Below, piece after piece: positions 5,927 through 5,997 of a stretch of DNA of 5,997 bases (position 1 is the first letter of the stretch; every line of letters begins with the position of its first letter). The DNA is from an uncultured Clostridia bacterium (lineage in GTDB: Bacteria > Bacillota_A > Clostridia > TANB77 > CAG-508), in NCBI GenBank assembly GCA_947628465.1, contig CANQZZ010000087.1, positions 1 through 5,997 of the forward strand, written 5' to 3'. The position numbers were made by a program, and so were the translations under genes. The notes beneath the pieces are model-generated. The model was not told the origin of the DNA and did not search any database. It saw nothing but the letters and a program-made list of their open reading frames with translations.

Positions 5927-5997
5927 GTGAAAAAGTAAAAGCAATTATGAGAATAGTAAATATAATTTAGTCTTACACAAGTCCTTAATGTATAACT

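Overview
The window reads as chromosome from a low-GC Gram-positive bacterium of the Bacillota, probably Clostridia-like. The evidence is strongly A/T-biased codon use, strong AAAGGAG-type ribosome binding sites, TTGnnn-17-TAATAT promoters, a T-box leader on pheST, and membrane-bound CdaA as the diadenylate cyclase. I cannot name a genus. Except for one small gene, everything lies on the minus strand, so transcription runs from high to low coordinates.

Layout from right to left: 5927-5997 has no recognisable gene. A weak hairpin (5903-5926) is followed by a promoter (5857-5885) and a phenylalanine T-box leader (about 5594-5825) with a clear terminator/antiterminator switch. The leader controls pheS (4526-5566) and pheT (2156-4525), which abut exactly and encode the two subunits of phenylalanyl-tRNA synthetase. 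A palindromic hairpin (2119-2150) closes that operon and may also end an unrecognised plus-strand transcription unit (promoter 1809-1837, ORF 1885-2097). A divergent minus-strand promoter (1681-1709) drives a 39-residue membrane protein (1527-1646), then cdaA (513-1444), which makes c-di-AMP. A long hairpin terminator (498-532) overlaps the end of cdaA. The window ends inside truA (1-474, tRNA pseudouridine synthase), which runs off the left edge.

The most notable feature is a recurring recoding signature. truA is interrupted once and cdaA twice by a single extra base, and all three interruptions have the same form: a Leu codon (CTT, CTT, TTA) followed by an in-frame CGG. Skipping the C restores the reading frame with Gly (GGT, GGA, GGT), and the restored proteins match their families across each junction. 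These three are the only in-frame CGG codons in the five minus-strand genes. The long intact pheS and pheT have none, although CGG occurs there out of frame five times as NNC-GGN. This suggests that CGG is not read as Arg in this organism and instead causes, or marks, a +1 frameshift: CGGN read as Gly, or slippage of the Leu tRNA at a hungry codon. A systematic sequencing artefact or independent gene decay remain alternatives. Because the sites lie in housekeeping genes and right beside catalytic motifs, I annotate both genes as probably functional frameshifted CDSs rather than pseudogenes.
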